DNA of 64,000 nt from Mastigocoleus testarum BC008 (GCF_001456025.1 NZ_LMTZ01000002.1:124001-188000); one strand, 5' to 3'. Positions 18,216 through 28,007 are shown, numbered from the stretch's first letter. Notes: generated by a model from the letters alone, not told the origin. Numbers and translations: made by a program.

Positions 18216-18270
18216 GGTAGATGCACCCTGATAATCCATTCCCTAGTTGGCTGCCACCTGCTAGGGTTTT
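18216..18270 (+). ncRNA. nsiR1: NsiR1-like unit 16 (divergent terminator)
   Basis: Last unit. The hairpin is CCCTAG/CTAGGG as in unit 1, with GGCTGCCACC in the loop and only T4. The array ends here. Confidence 0.7.
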
Positions 18271-18275
18271 CTATT

Positions 18276-19330
18276 ACTTTTTTATCGCTTTTAAGCCTTA
18301 ATTTGAAAAAAAACTGATGAGAACTTGGGCTTAACAAGCATCATAATAAATGCATAACAAGGAATTAGGTATAACCTAATACTCTATTAATGTAATAGAC
18401 TAAATCTCCATAATAATTTCCGAGACACACAATTTTTTAGTGCTGTAAATTAGACTAGCATTAAACTAACAATATTTTAAACCATTGCCAACTTTTTTTT
18501 TTAATTATTCGGTGATTTTAAAAAATATGAAAAGTATGAAAAAATACGTTAATGGATTGATATTTTATGTCTTGCAATTAAAAAAAATCTATTATTAAAG
18601 CCTTCGAGACTGTTGTTCCTCAAGAGGGGGTTATTAAAGTGTATTAATTTCCACTCTTTAAGGGTTCAAAAAGACTAAAATATTATGCTTTATTTCAGAA
18701 AATCTTTATGATTTGAAAGCCAATTAATCTTAAAGATATAGGTTAAGTCTTCAAGAACTCTATCAATATATACTTGATGGAGTAAATAGAGATACCTGGC
18801 GATGAAATATAATTGATTACATTTTGTCTTTCAATCAAATTCTCTTTGCAGGTACAACATTATCCTAATGTGAAAAGGATACTCCCTTGTGAAATTGCAT
18901 TGAAATAGCAAATCAAAATTCTAAGATTATGATTGGTTTATTAATTGCAATTAATTATCAAATAATTAAAATAGTTTTAATGGCATGCTATCAAAATATT
19001 TTTCCATCTATTAATTGATAATTTTTCTAATTAACCGGAAAATAAAAGAATAAATAAATTCTCAAATCAATTATTATTCCCATACGAACTGTATTGCTAT
19101 CAATATTTTTTTACTCTTTTTGAAAGCTGGTTAATTATATCTATAAATATAACAAAATAAAGAATGTCAACATTGTTTTCATAGGGGATAATATCTAATA
19201 TTTTATTTTTTACATTTATCAAATACGACTCAAGAAAAATAAAATATTAAGAGGATGATATGTGATAATATTTTACTCGCATGGGCGAAATAATTATGGG
19301 CGAAATAATTTATTTATTAAAGGTAAAACA
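18276..19330. other. Long AT-rich spacer after the array
   Basis: About 1 kb, very AT-rich, without credible open frames. Near its end GGGCGAAATAATTAT is repeated twice in tandem (19283-19310), directly before the thioredoxin-like gene. No RNA gene recognised. Confidence 0.45.
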
Positions 19331-19657
19331 ATGGCTTTATCTGTGATTAAATTTTCTAGTGAAGACTGCGGTATTTGTCACAAGATGTCATTTTTTGACA
19401 AAAAAGTAGCTTCTGAACTAAATTTGGAATTCATCGACGTCAAGATGCAAGATACAGCTACATACAGGAAATATCGTCATATTTTGTTGGGCTTGTATCC
19501 TGATAAGTCACAAATGGGTTGGCCTACATATGTAATTTGTGATCATCTAGAAAATGAGTTAAAGATTTTTGGAGAAGTTAAAGGAGGTCATGCTAAAGGA
19601 GAATTTAGAAGTCGCTTACAAGCCCTTCTTAACGGTATAGAAGCGACTCAAAACTAA
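19331..19657 (+). CDS. Thioredoxin-family protein
   Basis: 108 residues from the ATG at 19331 (a GTG-type longer frame from 19262 is judged unlikely). The N-terminus has a redox CxxC, EDCGICHK, and the cis-Pro loop WPTY follows near residue 69. It is a thioredoxin fold with an atypical CGIC active site; the target is unknown. Single gene, its stop only a few bases from the convergent gene at 19663. Confidence 0.75.
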   Translation: MALSVIKFSSEDCGICHKMSFFDKKVASELNLEFIDVKMQDTATYRKYRHILLGLYPDKSQMGWPTYVICDHLENELKIFGEVKGGHAKGEFRSRLQALLNGIEATQN

Positions 19658-19662
19658 TAAGA

Positions 19663-19887
19663 TTAAATAAGATTAAAAGAATTCACCTCCAGCACAGGAC
19701 CAATTGCAGCATTAGTCATAATATCTTCACGAATCTTGCCATTAACTTCTGCTTTTTGTCCCGACTGGAGTAATTTTTTGTCTGCGCCCCTCATGATTTG
19801 GTAGGTTGTACCTTCTTCAGTAACTAAAGCCCAAGCACCCATACCAATATCTCGACGCTCTATGGTGCCCTTCACAGTAATACTCAT
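19663..19887 (-). CDS. Small conserved protein, OB-fold-like
   Basis: 74 residues from the ATG at 19887 (MSITVKGTIERRDIG). Short beta-rich protein with the layout of a nucleic-acid or small-ligand binding OB fold: VKGTIERRD, WALVTEEGTTYQI, KAEVNGKIRED. That fold call is a guess by pattern. Convergent with the thioredoxin-like gene. Confidence 0.6.
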   Translation of the reverse strand: MSITVKGTIERRDIGMGAWALVTEEGTTYQIMRGADKKLLQSGQKAEVNGKIREDIMTNAAIGPVLEVNSFNLI

Positions 19888-20005
19888 ACTTTTTCTCAAC
19901 TAGTGCCTTTCAAAATTGTCATGAAAAATTTGATAGAGTCCTCAAATAAAACTCTTTGAATTATGAGGTTCTTCTAATCCCCTCAATTTAAATCCCCTCC
20001 TAAAC

Positions 20006-20038
20006 TCCCCTCAGGATAATTGTTGGGGGAATTTTTTT
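20006..20038 (+). terminator. Orphan terminator-like hairpin on the plus strand
   Basis: TCCCC (20006-20010) pairs with GGGGA (20026-20030) and is followed by ATTTTTTT. No plus-strand gene ends nearby: the nearest, the thioredoxin-like gene, stops at 19657. It may end an antisense or small RNA. Confidence 0.4.
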
Positions 20039-20138
20039 CGGAGAGGAAATTGTTTATACCCTTTGAACAACTATGTATCTTATGGGAAAAAATCTAGAAA
20101 TACCATAGGAGGAGAGGGTATTTTAAGACTAATAACGC

Positions 20139-21995
20139 TTATATTGTGGCTTGTTCTCGATTATTGGCAGCTAAACGTGCCAGACCAAAGCAAAGTACAG
20201 CATTAACAATTAAAAATCCACGAGCGGCTATACCATTTCCAAATCCCCACACAGCCGGATCGAATATGGAGCTAACCGCCAAGCAAGAAGCTATCCCTAA
20301 AGATGTACCAATGGCAAACCACTTCCAACGAGTATTTCCTAGAAGTAACGCCATTAAAACTATAGGAACCAGTATGCTTGCAAAAAATGGATTTAAGGGA
20401 TCGGTCCCTTGAAAAGTATTACCCAATTCAGGGATCGAACTACCCAGAAGCCGGAATGGCCATTGGGGAAGATCGAAAACATAAATTCCTTTCAGGAAGA
20501 ATAGACCGGAACTACCGGCAATTAAACCACTAGATAAAGTCCAACTCCAAGCGAAGGGAAAGTAAACTCGTAAAAACCAAGCGAGTAGATAAGAACCTAT
20601 AACCATCAAAATTTTGGGTAACAAAGCTACCACGCCGCCATCAATCCAGAAACGGGGGTTGATATAACCGTTATCCCGCAACCAACGGAAGAAATCTTGG
20701 AAACTGATTTGTCCTTGAGCCGCTAACTTAACTGCTGCTTCTGCATTCAATTTTCCGGCTCCATAGTAATTTAAGCCATCATCTTGAACTTTACGAGCAG
20801 ATTGTTCCAGCACGCTCAAAACTTCACTTGGATCGTTAATACCTTTAGCTTTAATTAATGCAGCAACAGCAGATACGTGGGGTGCAGCCATGCTGGTGCC
20901 TTGTAAGCCCATGAATGTGTTCGTACCCTTATTATCGGGATCGATGGTTTCTTGGAGAATTTTTCCTGCATCGCTACCGCCAGGGGCAGAAATTTCCACT
21001 CCAGCACCGTAGTTAGAGTAGGGAGCTTTTTCACCATCTGGACCAAATGCCGAAACACCGATCGCGTGGGGATAACGGGCTGGATATTCTGCACCATTAT
21101 CACTAGAATTACCAGCAGCAGCAACAATAACTACACCTTTCTTGTGGGCATATTCAATTGCTTCTTTCATTAATTGATTTTCGCCACCGCCACCTAAGCT
21201 CATATTAATTACGTCTGCACCATTATCGGCGGCAAACTTAATCGCTTCGGCAATATCAGCAACGGTTCCAGCTCCAGATTCATCCAACACCTTCAAGGGC
21301 ATTATCTGAGCTTCATAGGCAATTCCGGAGACACCATAGCTGTTATGAGTTGCTTGAGCGATAGTACCGGCAACATGGGTACCGTGTCCGTTATCATCTC
21401 TAGCGTTCGTTGTATCGTTAACAAAATTGTATCCTTGAACAAATTTTGTTTCGTTCAAATCTCGTACTTGAGTTACACCAGTATCGATAACAGCAACTGT
21501 GACCCCATCACCTTTAGTTTCTTGCCAAGCCCCTTCCACATTGATATTGTGAAAATTCCATTGCTTGTCGTACATTGGGTCATTGGGGAAACCAAAAACA
21601 GTTTTCCTTTCAGCTGCTCCTTCAGATTGAAGAACTTCTCCTAGACGAGCTGTTTCGCCAAGGGGAGGAATTTCATATATATAATTTGGCTCAATAAATT
21701 CTGTAGCTTTAGCAAATTCCGATTTACGTAGTTGCTTGAGTAGTTGGGGGGTACCCTCAACAATATAAACATTATCCTTCTTGGAGAATTTGTTATCTAA
21801 CTTTGGAGTAACATCGAATTGTTGCGCGATCGCATTTAAATTCTGCTTCAATGTCTCCTGAGAGATATCTTCACGAAAATCCAGCAGGATAGAATTATAT
21901 TCGCCTTGGGTTGCTAATCCTTGAAAATTTAAAAAATTGAACAAAGCAAATCCCAGTCCAACCAAAAACAAGCAAAATAAGATAAACTTTCTCAT
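20139..21995 (-). CDS. Subtilisin-family (S8) serine protease with membrane C-terminus
   Basis: 618 residues. An N-terminal signal or anchor (FILFCLFLVGLGFALF) is followed by an inhibitor-like prodomain (about 30-130) and the S8 catalytic domain with Asp171 (AVIDTGV), His204 (NGHGTHVAG), oxyanion Asn296 (AAGNSS) and Ser368 (GTSMAAPHVS). Residues from about 450 hold several hydrophobic segments, an unusual multi-pass tail for a subtilase. It is probably a membrane-tethered protease facing outside the cytoplasm. Single gene with its own upstream region. Confidence 0.88.
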   Translation of the reverse strand: MRKFILFCLFLVGLGFALFNFLNFQGLATQGEYNSILLDFREDISQETLKQNLNAIAQQFDVTPKLDNKFSKKDNVYIVEGTPQLLKQLRKSEFAKATEFIEPNYIYEIPPLGETARLGEVLQSEGAAERKTVFGFPNDPMYDKQWNFHNINVEGAWQETKGDGVTVAVIDTGVTQVRDLNETKFVQGYNFVNDTTNARDDNGHGTHVAGTIAQATHNSYGVSGIAYEAQIMPLKVLDESGAGTVADIAEAIKFAADNGADVINMSLGGGGENQLMKEAIEYAHKKGVVIVAAAGNSSDNGAEYPARYPHAIGVSAFGPDGEKAPYSNYGAGVEISAPGGSDAGKILQETIDPDNKGTNTFMGLQGTSMAAPHVSAVAALIKAKGINDPSEVLSVLEQSARKVQDDGLNYYGAGKLNAEAAVKLAAQGQISFQDFFRWLRDNGYINPRFWIDGGVVALLPKILMVIGSYLLAWFLRVYFPFAWSWTLSSGLIAGSSGLFFLKGIYVFDLPQWPFRLLGSSIPELGNTFQGTDPLNPFFASILVPIVLMALLLGNTRWKWFAIGTSLGIASCLAVSSIFDPAVWGFGNGIAARGFLIVNAVLCFGLARLAANNREQATI

Positions 21996-22222
21996 TTTAA
22001 ACCCATAATTGTTTTGCTAGTTTACTGACTACCTTAACTCATACCTAAACCTATACTCACTCCTAGTGCTTTGATTTTATAAAATGGTTACATAAGTCAC
22101 CTAAAGAAATGATATTTTGAGCAATTCTTTTCAAGTAAATTGCGATCGAGGCAATACCAAACAATAATTCAAACAAAAACGAACAAATTCTTTTGATTGA
22201 CAAATAGATTCGGATATTAAAT
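21996..22222. other. Divergent spacer
   Basis: Short AT-rich spacer between the subtilase gene and the next plus-strand gene. No distinct element seen. Confidence 0.35.
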
Positions 22223-22648
22223 ATGGAACGCGGACTTTTATGGTTTCCTCTACTGATAGCTTTCTTCTGGTTAGCTTGGGAAGGTTGGAAGGAATTTCAG
22301 AAAATAGAAACCTATCGCAGTTGGGCTGAACAGTTTGAACAGGCAAAATACGATATATATTCAGTCTTAGGTCAAAAAGATAACAAAATTACTTGGGGCA
22401 AACCCACAACTAAAGGTCCAATACAATTAGAAACATTTTCTTTAGATAATGTAGAGAAGTTAAATATCTTGATAGATGAAAAATTAGTAGATATTGGGAG
22501 CCTACCAAGTAAAGGGAAAAAAATCGAATTAGAATTTGAGTTTAATAAAACAGAAAAATCAGTGCGGATTCCATTTACAGAAATACCTTTAGCAGCAGAA
22601 TGGGGTAAGTTTTTACAGGAAAAATTGCAATCGGAGCCTAGTGATTAG
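22223..22648 (+). CDS. Small membrane-anchored hypothetical protein
   Basis: 141 residues. An N-terminal hydrophobic anchor (GLLWFPLLIAFFWLAW, 4-19) is followed by a soluble part rich in charge, ending in AAEWGKFLQEKLQ. No known motif. About 100 bp before thiD on the same strand, so co-transcription is possible. Confidence 0.6.
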   Translation: MERGLLWFPLLIAFFWLAWEGWKEFQKIETYRSWAEQFEQAKYDIYSVLGQKDNKITWGKPTTKGPIQLETFSLDNVEKLNILIDEKLVDIGSLPSKGKKIELEFEFNKTEKSVRIPFTEIPLAAEWGKFLQEKLQSEPSD

Positions 22649-22659
22649 TCATTACTAAC

Positions 22660-22735
22660 ACCTTGTTATTCCTTTGTTCCTGTTTCTATTTCTCAATTTC
22701 TACTTCTCAATTTCTACTTCTCCTCAATTTCTAAG
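22660..22735. repeat. Pyrimidine-rich short tandem repeat
   Basis: TTTCTACTTCTCAA-type units repeated about three times between the small membrane protein gene and thiD. Confidence 0.5.
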
Positions 22736-22746
22736 TTGTTCAAATT

Positions 22747-23565
22747 ATGAGTGTTGTAAAATCATCTTCTGTACCCACTGCTTTGACTATTGCTGGCTCT
22801 GATAGTGGTGGTGGTGCAGGGATTCAAGCCGACTTGCGCACTTTTGCTTTTCATTGCGTCCATGGAACAAGCGCAATTACCTGCGTTACTGCTCAAAATA
22901 CTTTGGGAGTGCAACGGGTAGATGCAATGTCAACCGAAGGCGTAATTGCTCAAATACAGTCAGTTGCAGAAGATATTGGCGTAGGAGCAGCAAAAACTGG
23001 TATGTTACTAAATCGAGAAATTATTGCTGCTGTTTCCCAACAAGTAAAAGAATTACAAATTCATAATTTAGTTGTCGACCCAGTGATGGTATCGCGGGCT
23101 GGGGTGCAATTAATTGATAATGATGCTGTTAATACTTTGCGTGATACTTTAATCCCCCAAGCTAAGATTGTGACTCCAAATCGCTACGAGGCACAAATCT
23201 TAAGTGGATCGGAGGTTAATTCTGTGGATGATATGTGTTTAGTAGCTCAAATTATTTGTGAAAAAATAGGAGCAAAAGCTGTACTGGTCAAAGGTGGTGG
23301 AATGAAAGCTGAGGCTCGGGGAGTTGATGTTTTCTTTGACGGACAAAATTCAGAAATATTACAAACTATTATGGTAGATACCGATAACACCCATGGCACT
23401 GGTTGTACCCTTTCAGCAGCGATCGCTGCTAATCTTGCATCTGGCAAAGATCTACTAAGTGCAGTCAAACAAGGAAAAGAGTATGTAACTGCAGCCCTGA
23501 AATACGCCCTAAACATTGGTGCAGGTCAAGGACCTGTGGGGCATTTCTTTCCTTTGCTGAAATAA
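22747..23565 (+). CDS. thiD: Hydroxymethylpyrimidine / phosphomethylpyrimidine kinase ThiD
   Basis: 272 residues, the usual length. ThiD phosphorylates HMP and then HMP-P to HMP-PP, the pyrimidine half of thiamine diphosphate. Visible blocks: TIAGSDSGGGAGIQADL at the substrate site (16-32), VDPVMVSRAG near the middle, and the anion-hole motif HGTGCTLSAAIAANL with its Cys. ThiC, which makes HMP-P, is encoded elsewhere in this window at 37938, under a TPP riboswitch; no riboswitch is visible before thiD. Confidence 0.93.
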   Translation: MSVVKSSSVPTALTIAGSDSGGGAGIQADLRTFAFHCVHGTSAITCVTAQNTLGVQRVDAMSTEGVIAQIQSVAEDIGVGAAKTGMLLNREIIAAVSQQVKELQIHNLVVDPVMVSRAGVQLIDNDAVNTLRDTLIPQAKIVTPNRYEAQILSGSEVNSVDDMCLVAQIICEKIGAKAVLVKGGGMKAEARGVDVFFDGQNSEILQTIMVDTDNTHGTGCTLSAAIAANLASGKDLLSAVKQGKEYVTAALKYALNIGAGQGPVGHFFPLLK

Positions 23566-23917
23566 AGGTACACTATATTTACAACAAAAAAGTATTTACA
23601 ACAAAAAAGCTGCACCTGGGTAAAATTTTCCTGTTTAATTCTGACTCTGTATTTTTTTATATTTATTTACAGAGTTATTGAGCAAGCAAATCATAAATAT
23701 AAAAAGCTACTAAGAGTTACCTGAATTTATACTGATTTTAAATTATACTTAAAAATAATATGAATTCATTGAGAATTGTAAACCGAAAACTTTGCTTGCG
23801 AAGAAGTTTTCTATTATTCTAGGGCATAGTGCCTACTTTTTCGGAATTTTAAGGCGAATTCAGCTGTTATTTTCTACTTTTTGTCAAATTTAACTCTTTT
23901 TTTATCATAGTTTGCAC
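23566..23917. other. AT-rich spacer
   Basis: About 350 bp. TTTACAACAAAAAAG is present twice near 23577-23610. No RNA gene recognised. Confidence 0.4.
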
Positions 23918-24523
23918 ATGAGAAGTATCTCCAATCCCGTTCCGGGAAATATCCCAACAGCAAACGCCCATCATCATTCACCTTCTGTACCCTTGTCTGT
24001 GTACCGTGAATTAGCAGTTGAATTACAGGCTGCGCAGGCAAAAATAGATAATTTAAACGATCAAAATCGAGAATTAACTCGGGAGAATCAAGAACTTCGG
24101 CAAGAAGTTAGCAAAGCTATCAGCACAGTTTTACGATTACAAAATTTTATTGATTCTCAACAACAAAGCCGAGAATATCAAAAACCTCACATAGAATATA
24201 ATTCACCTTCCTACGAACGAGTTGAACAACCTTCCCACAAAAAAGTTGAACAGCGAAGTGAAAATCCTCGACGAGTGGCGAGAACTTCTCATAAAAAGAA
24301 AGTTGCTCGTCCTCGTCCCCCCGTTGTCCCACCACAAATCAAAATTCCTGATTCAAGATCCGAACAAGTATTAATAGAAGAACAAGAGGTACGTCACTAT
24401 CGTCAACGTCAAACCCAATCTTCAGAGGTGAATGGCTGGTTTTTGGCTTTAGCTATTATCTTGATCGTCTTTACAGCCTTTGGTGCGGGCTATTTTATTG
24501 TCAGACCCCTATTAAAACGTTAA
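23918..24523 (+). CDS. Coiled-coil protein with C-terminal transmembrane anchor
   Basis: 201 residues from the ATG at 23918 (a TTG two codons upstream is also in frame). An N-terminal His/Pro-rich piece is followed by a heptad coiled coil (about 30-85: ELQAAQAKIDNLNDQNREL), a basic low-complexity part, and a single C-terminal TM segment (FLALAIILIVFTAFGAGYF). Tail-anchored layout; no enzyme motif. Family not recognised. Confidence 0.65.
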   Translation: MRSISNPVPGNIPTANAHHHSPSVPLSVYRELAVELQAAQAKIDNLNDQNRELTRENQELRQEVSKAISTVLRLQNFIDSQQQSREYQKPHIEYNSPSYERVEQPSHKKVEQRSENPRRVARTSHKKKVARPRPPVVPPQIKIPDSRSEQVLIEEQEVRHYRQRQTQSSEVNGWFLALAIILIVFTAFGAGYFIVRPLLKR

Positions 24524-25214
<691 letters not shown>

Positions 25215-25240
25215 AGAAGAGAACAGGGAACAGGGAACAG

Positions 25241-25810
25241 TTAACTGATGACTGATAACTGATTCATCAAAGCAGTAAAAGCCTTACCTCGATGACTAAT
25301 TGAGCGCTTCAACTCTGGTGTCATCTCAGCGTATGTTAATTGATGTTCGGGAACGAAAAATACTGGATCGTAACCAAATCCACCACAACCGCGAGGTTCA
25401 TGGAGAATTTCACCCGGACACAAACCTTCAGTTTCTAGGGCGATAGTACCATCAGGACGGGCTATTGCAATCGCGCAAACAAATTGGGCTTGTCGATTAT
25501 CTTGGTTTGCTAGTTCCTTTAATAGCCGAGTGATGCGATCGGTATCTGTTTTGCCATAGCGAGCAGAATATATACCTGGTGCACCATCTAGAGCGTCGAC
25601 TTGTAAACCAGAGTCATCGGCGATCGCCCATTTTTTTGTTGTGATCGCTACTTGGGATGCTTTTAAACAAGCATTAGCAGCAAATGTATCGCCTGTCTCT
25701 TCTATTTCAATTTCTGGTGGTTTTAGGGCTAATTCCCATTTGGAATCGGCAAGATAAGCTTGCATTTCCTTTAATTTACCCGGGTTACCGGTAGCTACAA
25801 CAAGTTTCAT
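25241..25810 (-). CDS. rdgB: Non-canonical purine NTP pyrophosphatase (RdgB/HAM1)
   Basis: 189 residues. Hydrolyses dITP, dXTP and ITP to the monophosphates and so keeps deaminated purines out of DNA. Key blocks are VVATGNPGKLKEM (3-15), DDSGLQVDALDGAPGIYSAR and GFGYDPVFF, plus the terminal SHRGKAF. Complete by length. It overlaps STRR-type repeats at both ends of its unit. Confidence 0.93.
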   Translation of the reverse strand: MKLVVATGNPGKLKEMQAYLADSKWELALKPPEIEIEETGDTFAANACLKASQVAITTKKWAIADDSGLQVDALDGAPGIYSARYGKTDTDRITRLLKELANQDNRQAQFVCAIAIARPDGTIALETEGLCPGEILHEPRGCGGFGYDPVFFVPEHQLTYAEMTPELKRSISHRGKAFTALMNQLSVIS

Positions 25811-25887
25811 CGGTTGGTGATTGGGGATTGGGGATTAGGGATTGGGAAATAATTATAAACAAATAATTTGTTTTAATAAAATTCTTG

Positions 25888-25913
25888 TAGAGACACGACA
25901 TATCGCGTCTCTA
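25888..25913. repeat. Dispersed hairpin repeat TAGAGAC...GTCTCTA
   Basis: TAGAGAC and GTCTCTA flank a short centre with CGA/TCG. It resembles the dispersed GTAGAGACGCGAT-type palindromes common in Nostoc genomes. Confidence 0.6.
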
Positions 25914-25932
25914 TATATACCGGAATTACAGG

Positions 25933-26022
25933 AAATATAGCGCTATGCACAAGTAAAAAGCTTACAAGTCATAGCTTTCATAATTTACCAATTTTATAAC
26001 CTTATTGTGTAGCGCTATATTT
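25933..26022. repeat. Inverted repeat with palindromic TAGCGCTA cores
   Basis: AAATATAGCGCTA (25933-25945) and TAGCGCTATATTT (26010-26022) are perfect inverted copies enclosing 64 bp. The layout is that of a very small MITE-like element or a long hairpin at the 3' end of the phosphohexomutase gene. Confidence 0.5.
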
Positions 26023-26045
26023 AGGCTTCGAGTTGAACTACTAAA

Positions 26046-27482
26046 CTACTCCGCCCAACTTTTTGCCCAAGCTAATGTTTTATGAACTGTTTCTAGGTCT
26101 GCAGCTTCACAGTAAAGTCGTAAAACTGGTTCTGTTCCACTAAAACGAATCATTAACCAGCTATTATCTTCAAGCCGGAATTTATAGCCATCGATGGTTT
26201 TGCAATCAACTACTTTCTTATCCAAGATTTCCGTTAAGGGTTGGCTCTCTAATTGCTTGAGCAAACGTGATCGCACTTCCATATTTGCAAGTGGTAAATC
26301 GATGCGATCATATGCGGAGAAAAATCCAACTTGTTGTTGTAGGTAGCGGTAATAGTCGCTCAAATCTTTACCTGACTCAACCACTGCTTCCAAAACATAC
26401 AACGATGAAAGCAAAGCATCTCTTTCAGGAATATGGCTTCCATAACCAATACCACCAGACTCTTCACCACCAAGTAATACAGCAGAATCTAACATCCGGT
26501 CGGCAATGTATTTGTAACCCACAGGTGTTTCATAAATCGATAATTTATGAAGTTCTGCAACTTTCGGGATTAAATCCGAACCACTGACAGTTTTGACGAT
26601 TTCGCCACCAAAATTACGTCTAACCGTTAAATGATCGATTAATATCGGGATCAAGATTTGGGAACTAAGAAAATTCCCTTCACCATCCACAGCAGCAATG
26701 CGATCACTATCCCCATCAAAAACTAATCCTACAGTCAAACTTGTGGGATTGGCTGCTCGGTGGGAGCCCATTACCTTAAACAAGTGGGAAAGATATTTCG
26801 GTAAAGGTTCCGGTGCACCACCTTCAAACAATGGATCGCGATTGCTGTTAATTTCTTTTACTCCATCACCTAACAGCATACCCAGACCACCAGCAGCAGA
26901 ACCGTGCATGACATCGCCAAATACGGTCAGTTTACCTTCTCTGATGGCACCGCGAATTTTTTCAATATTGACTTTCGTTTGTAATCCCTGACAATAACTT
27001 TCCCAAGGATTAAATGTTTCTTCAGTCCCTGCTGTGTTAGCAGGTTTTACTCCTTCAGGTAATAATGCTTCTATTTTCTTGGTAACTTCTGGAGGTACGG
27101 AACCACCAAAAGCACTTTTGACCTTCAACCCCAAATATTCTCCAGGATTATGAGAAGCTGTAATTACTAATGCTCCCAAAGCATTTTGTTGTTTCGCCGC
27201 CCAGCTAAAAGCAGGTGTAGGTGCAAAGGTTTCGCTAAATACAACATCAAAACCTGCAGCCTTAACAACATCAGCTACTTTACGAGCAAAATTTTCTGCC
27301 ATAAATCGTCTGTCATAACCGACAATAATTTTTCGGTTACCGACATTTTTACCATATGTATCAAATAAAACTTTAGCAGCGATAGGCGCGACCCAAGCTA
27401 CACGCTCAAAAGTGAACTCATCACCAATCACTCCTCGCCATCCGTCCGTACCAAACTTGATTGATTTAACTGCAACTGGCAT
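26046..27482 (-). CDS. Phosphoglucomutase / phosphomannomutase family protein
   Basis: 478 residues. Alpha-D-phosphohexomutase with all four signature sites: phosphoserine Ser110 in TASHNPGEY, metal loop FDGDSDR, sugar loop GGEESGG and phosphate loop RFSGTEPVLR. It interconverts hexose 1- and 6-phosphates; whether glucose, mannose or glucosamine is used cannot be told from these motifs. ATG start at 27482. Monocistronic. Confidence 0.88.
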   Translation of the reverse strand: MPVAVKSIKFGTDGWRGVIGDEFTFERVAWVAPIAAKVLFDTYGKNVGNRKIIVGYDRRFMAENFARKVADVVKAAGFDVVFSETFAPTPAFSWAAKQQNALGALVITASHNPGEYLGLKVKSAFGGSVPPEVTKKIEALLPEGVKPANTAGTEETFNPWESYCQGLQTKVNIEKIRGAIREGKLTVFGDVMHGSAAGGLGMLLGDGVKEINSNRDPLFEGGAPEPLPKYLSHLFKVMGSHRAANPTSLTVGLVFDGDSDRIAAVDGEGNFLSSQILIPILIDHLTVRRNFGGEIVKTVSGSDLIPKVAELHKLSIYETPVGYKYIADRMLDSAVLLGGEESGGIGYGSHIPERDALLSSLYVLEAVVESGKDLSDYYRYLQQQVGFFSAYDRIDLPLANMEVRSRLLKQLESQPLTEILDKKVVDCKTIDGYKFRLEDNSWLMIRFSGTEPVLRLYCEAADLETVHKTLAWAKSWAE

Positions 27483-28007
27483 TGAGTAATCCTACTATCT
27501 GTATATGCAATTTCTCTTGGGATGGATTTTAACACCTTTATTAGTCAACAGTTAACAGTCAAAAGTTATCGCTATATAGATAATCAATTAACCATCAATA
27601 GGGAATAATTACGCAGATCAGATTGAACTAAAAATAAAGATTTTCTTTGAAGGTTACAAATCAAAACAAATTTTCTAATTATCAATTACCAATTAACTGT
27701 TCTCACCGTTCAATATGAACTATTGCTAAAAACATCCGTATTTTCTCTCAAACAGTCAATAAAAATGCTATAATAAATGCAGTGATAATACGTAAAACAT
27801 AAAAATCCAGCGCGATTTAGACTCGATTTTGTCAATATTGGTTTTGTCAATATTGGTAAACAGATAAAGAAAAAAGTACAACTGTCAAACATCTATGCCA
27901 GTTGTTCGGAGAAAAAATTACCTCGAATAACACAATTGGCACTGTGACTAAGCCCCACATCAGATGTTTGACAGCGGTACAAAACTTCACACCCTAGGAT
28001 TTTGCCT
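27483..28007. other. Spacer downstream of the ParMR-like cassette
   Basis: About 525 bp, AT-rich. Contains STRR-like TTAACAGT units (27545-27560), a 15-bp tandem direct repeat TTTTGTCAATATTGG (27826-27856), and the 13-bp inverted repeat listed separately. Confidence 0.45.
27882..27974. repeat. 13-bp inverted repeat beside the ParR-like gene
   Basis: CTGTCAAACATCT (27882-27894) and AGATGTTTGACAG (27962-27974) are perfect inverted copies 67 bp apart, 34 bp past the stop of the ParR-like gene. No T-run follows, so it is not an obvious terminator. Confidence 0.55.

Larger units (their letters stand above)
16040..18275 (+). repeat. Tandem array of 16 NsiR1-like small-RNA units
   Basis: Sixteen direct repeats are spaced 131-137 bp apart, except for a 261-bp gap between units 1 and 2. 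Each unit has a DIF-like CCGGA element, about 30 bases of AT-rich promoter-like DNA, a conserved body starting GGTAGATGCACCCTGATAAT, and a hairpin followed by 4-9 T. Between bodies lies an AT-rich spacer. The array stands upstream of, and divergent from, the hetF-like gene. In Nostoc PCC 7120, NsiR1 is encoded by about 12 such repeats next to hetF and is expressed in differentiating cells. No protein coding is credible here. Confidence 0.9.

Noticed and set aside
16040..18275. Array considered as a CRISPR
   Set aside because: The period is about 133 bp, spacers are themselves repeated, each unit has a terminator, and no cas gene is near.
22131..22346. 71-codon minus-strand frame
   Set aside because: Overlaps the start of the small membrane protein gene and its promoter; no support.
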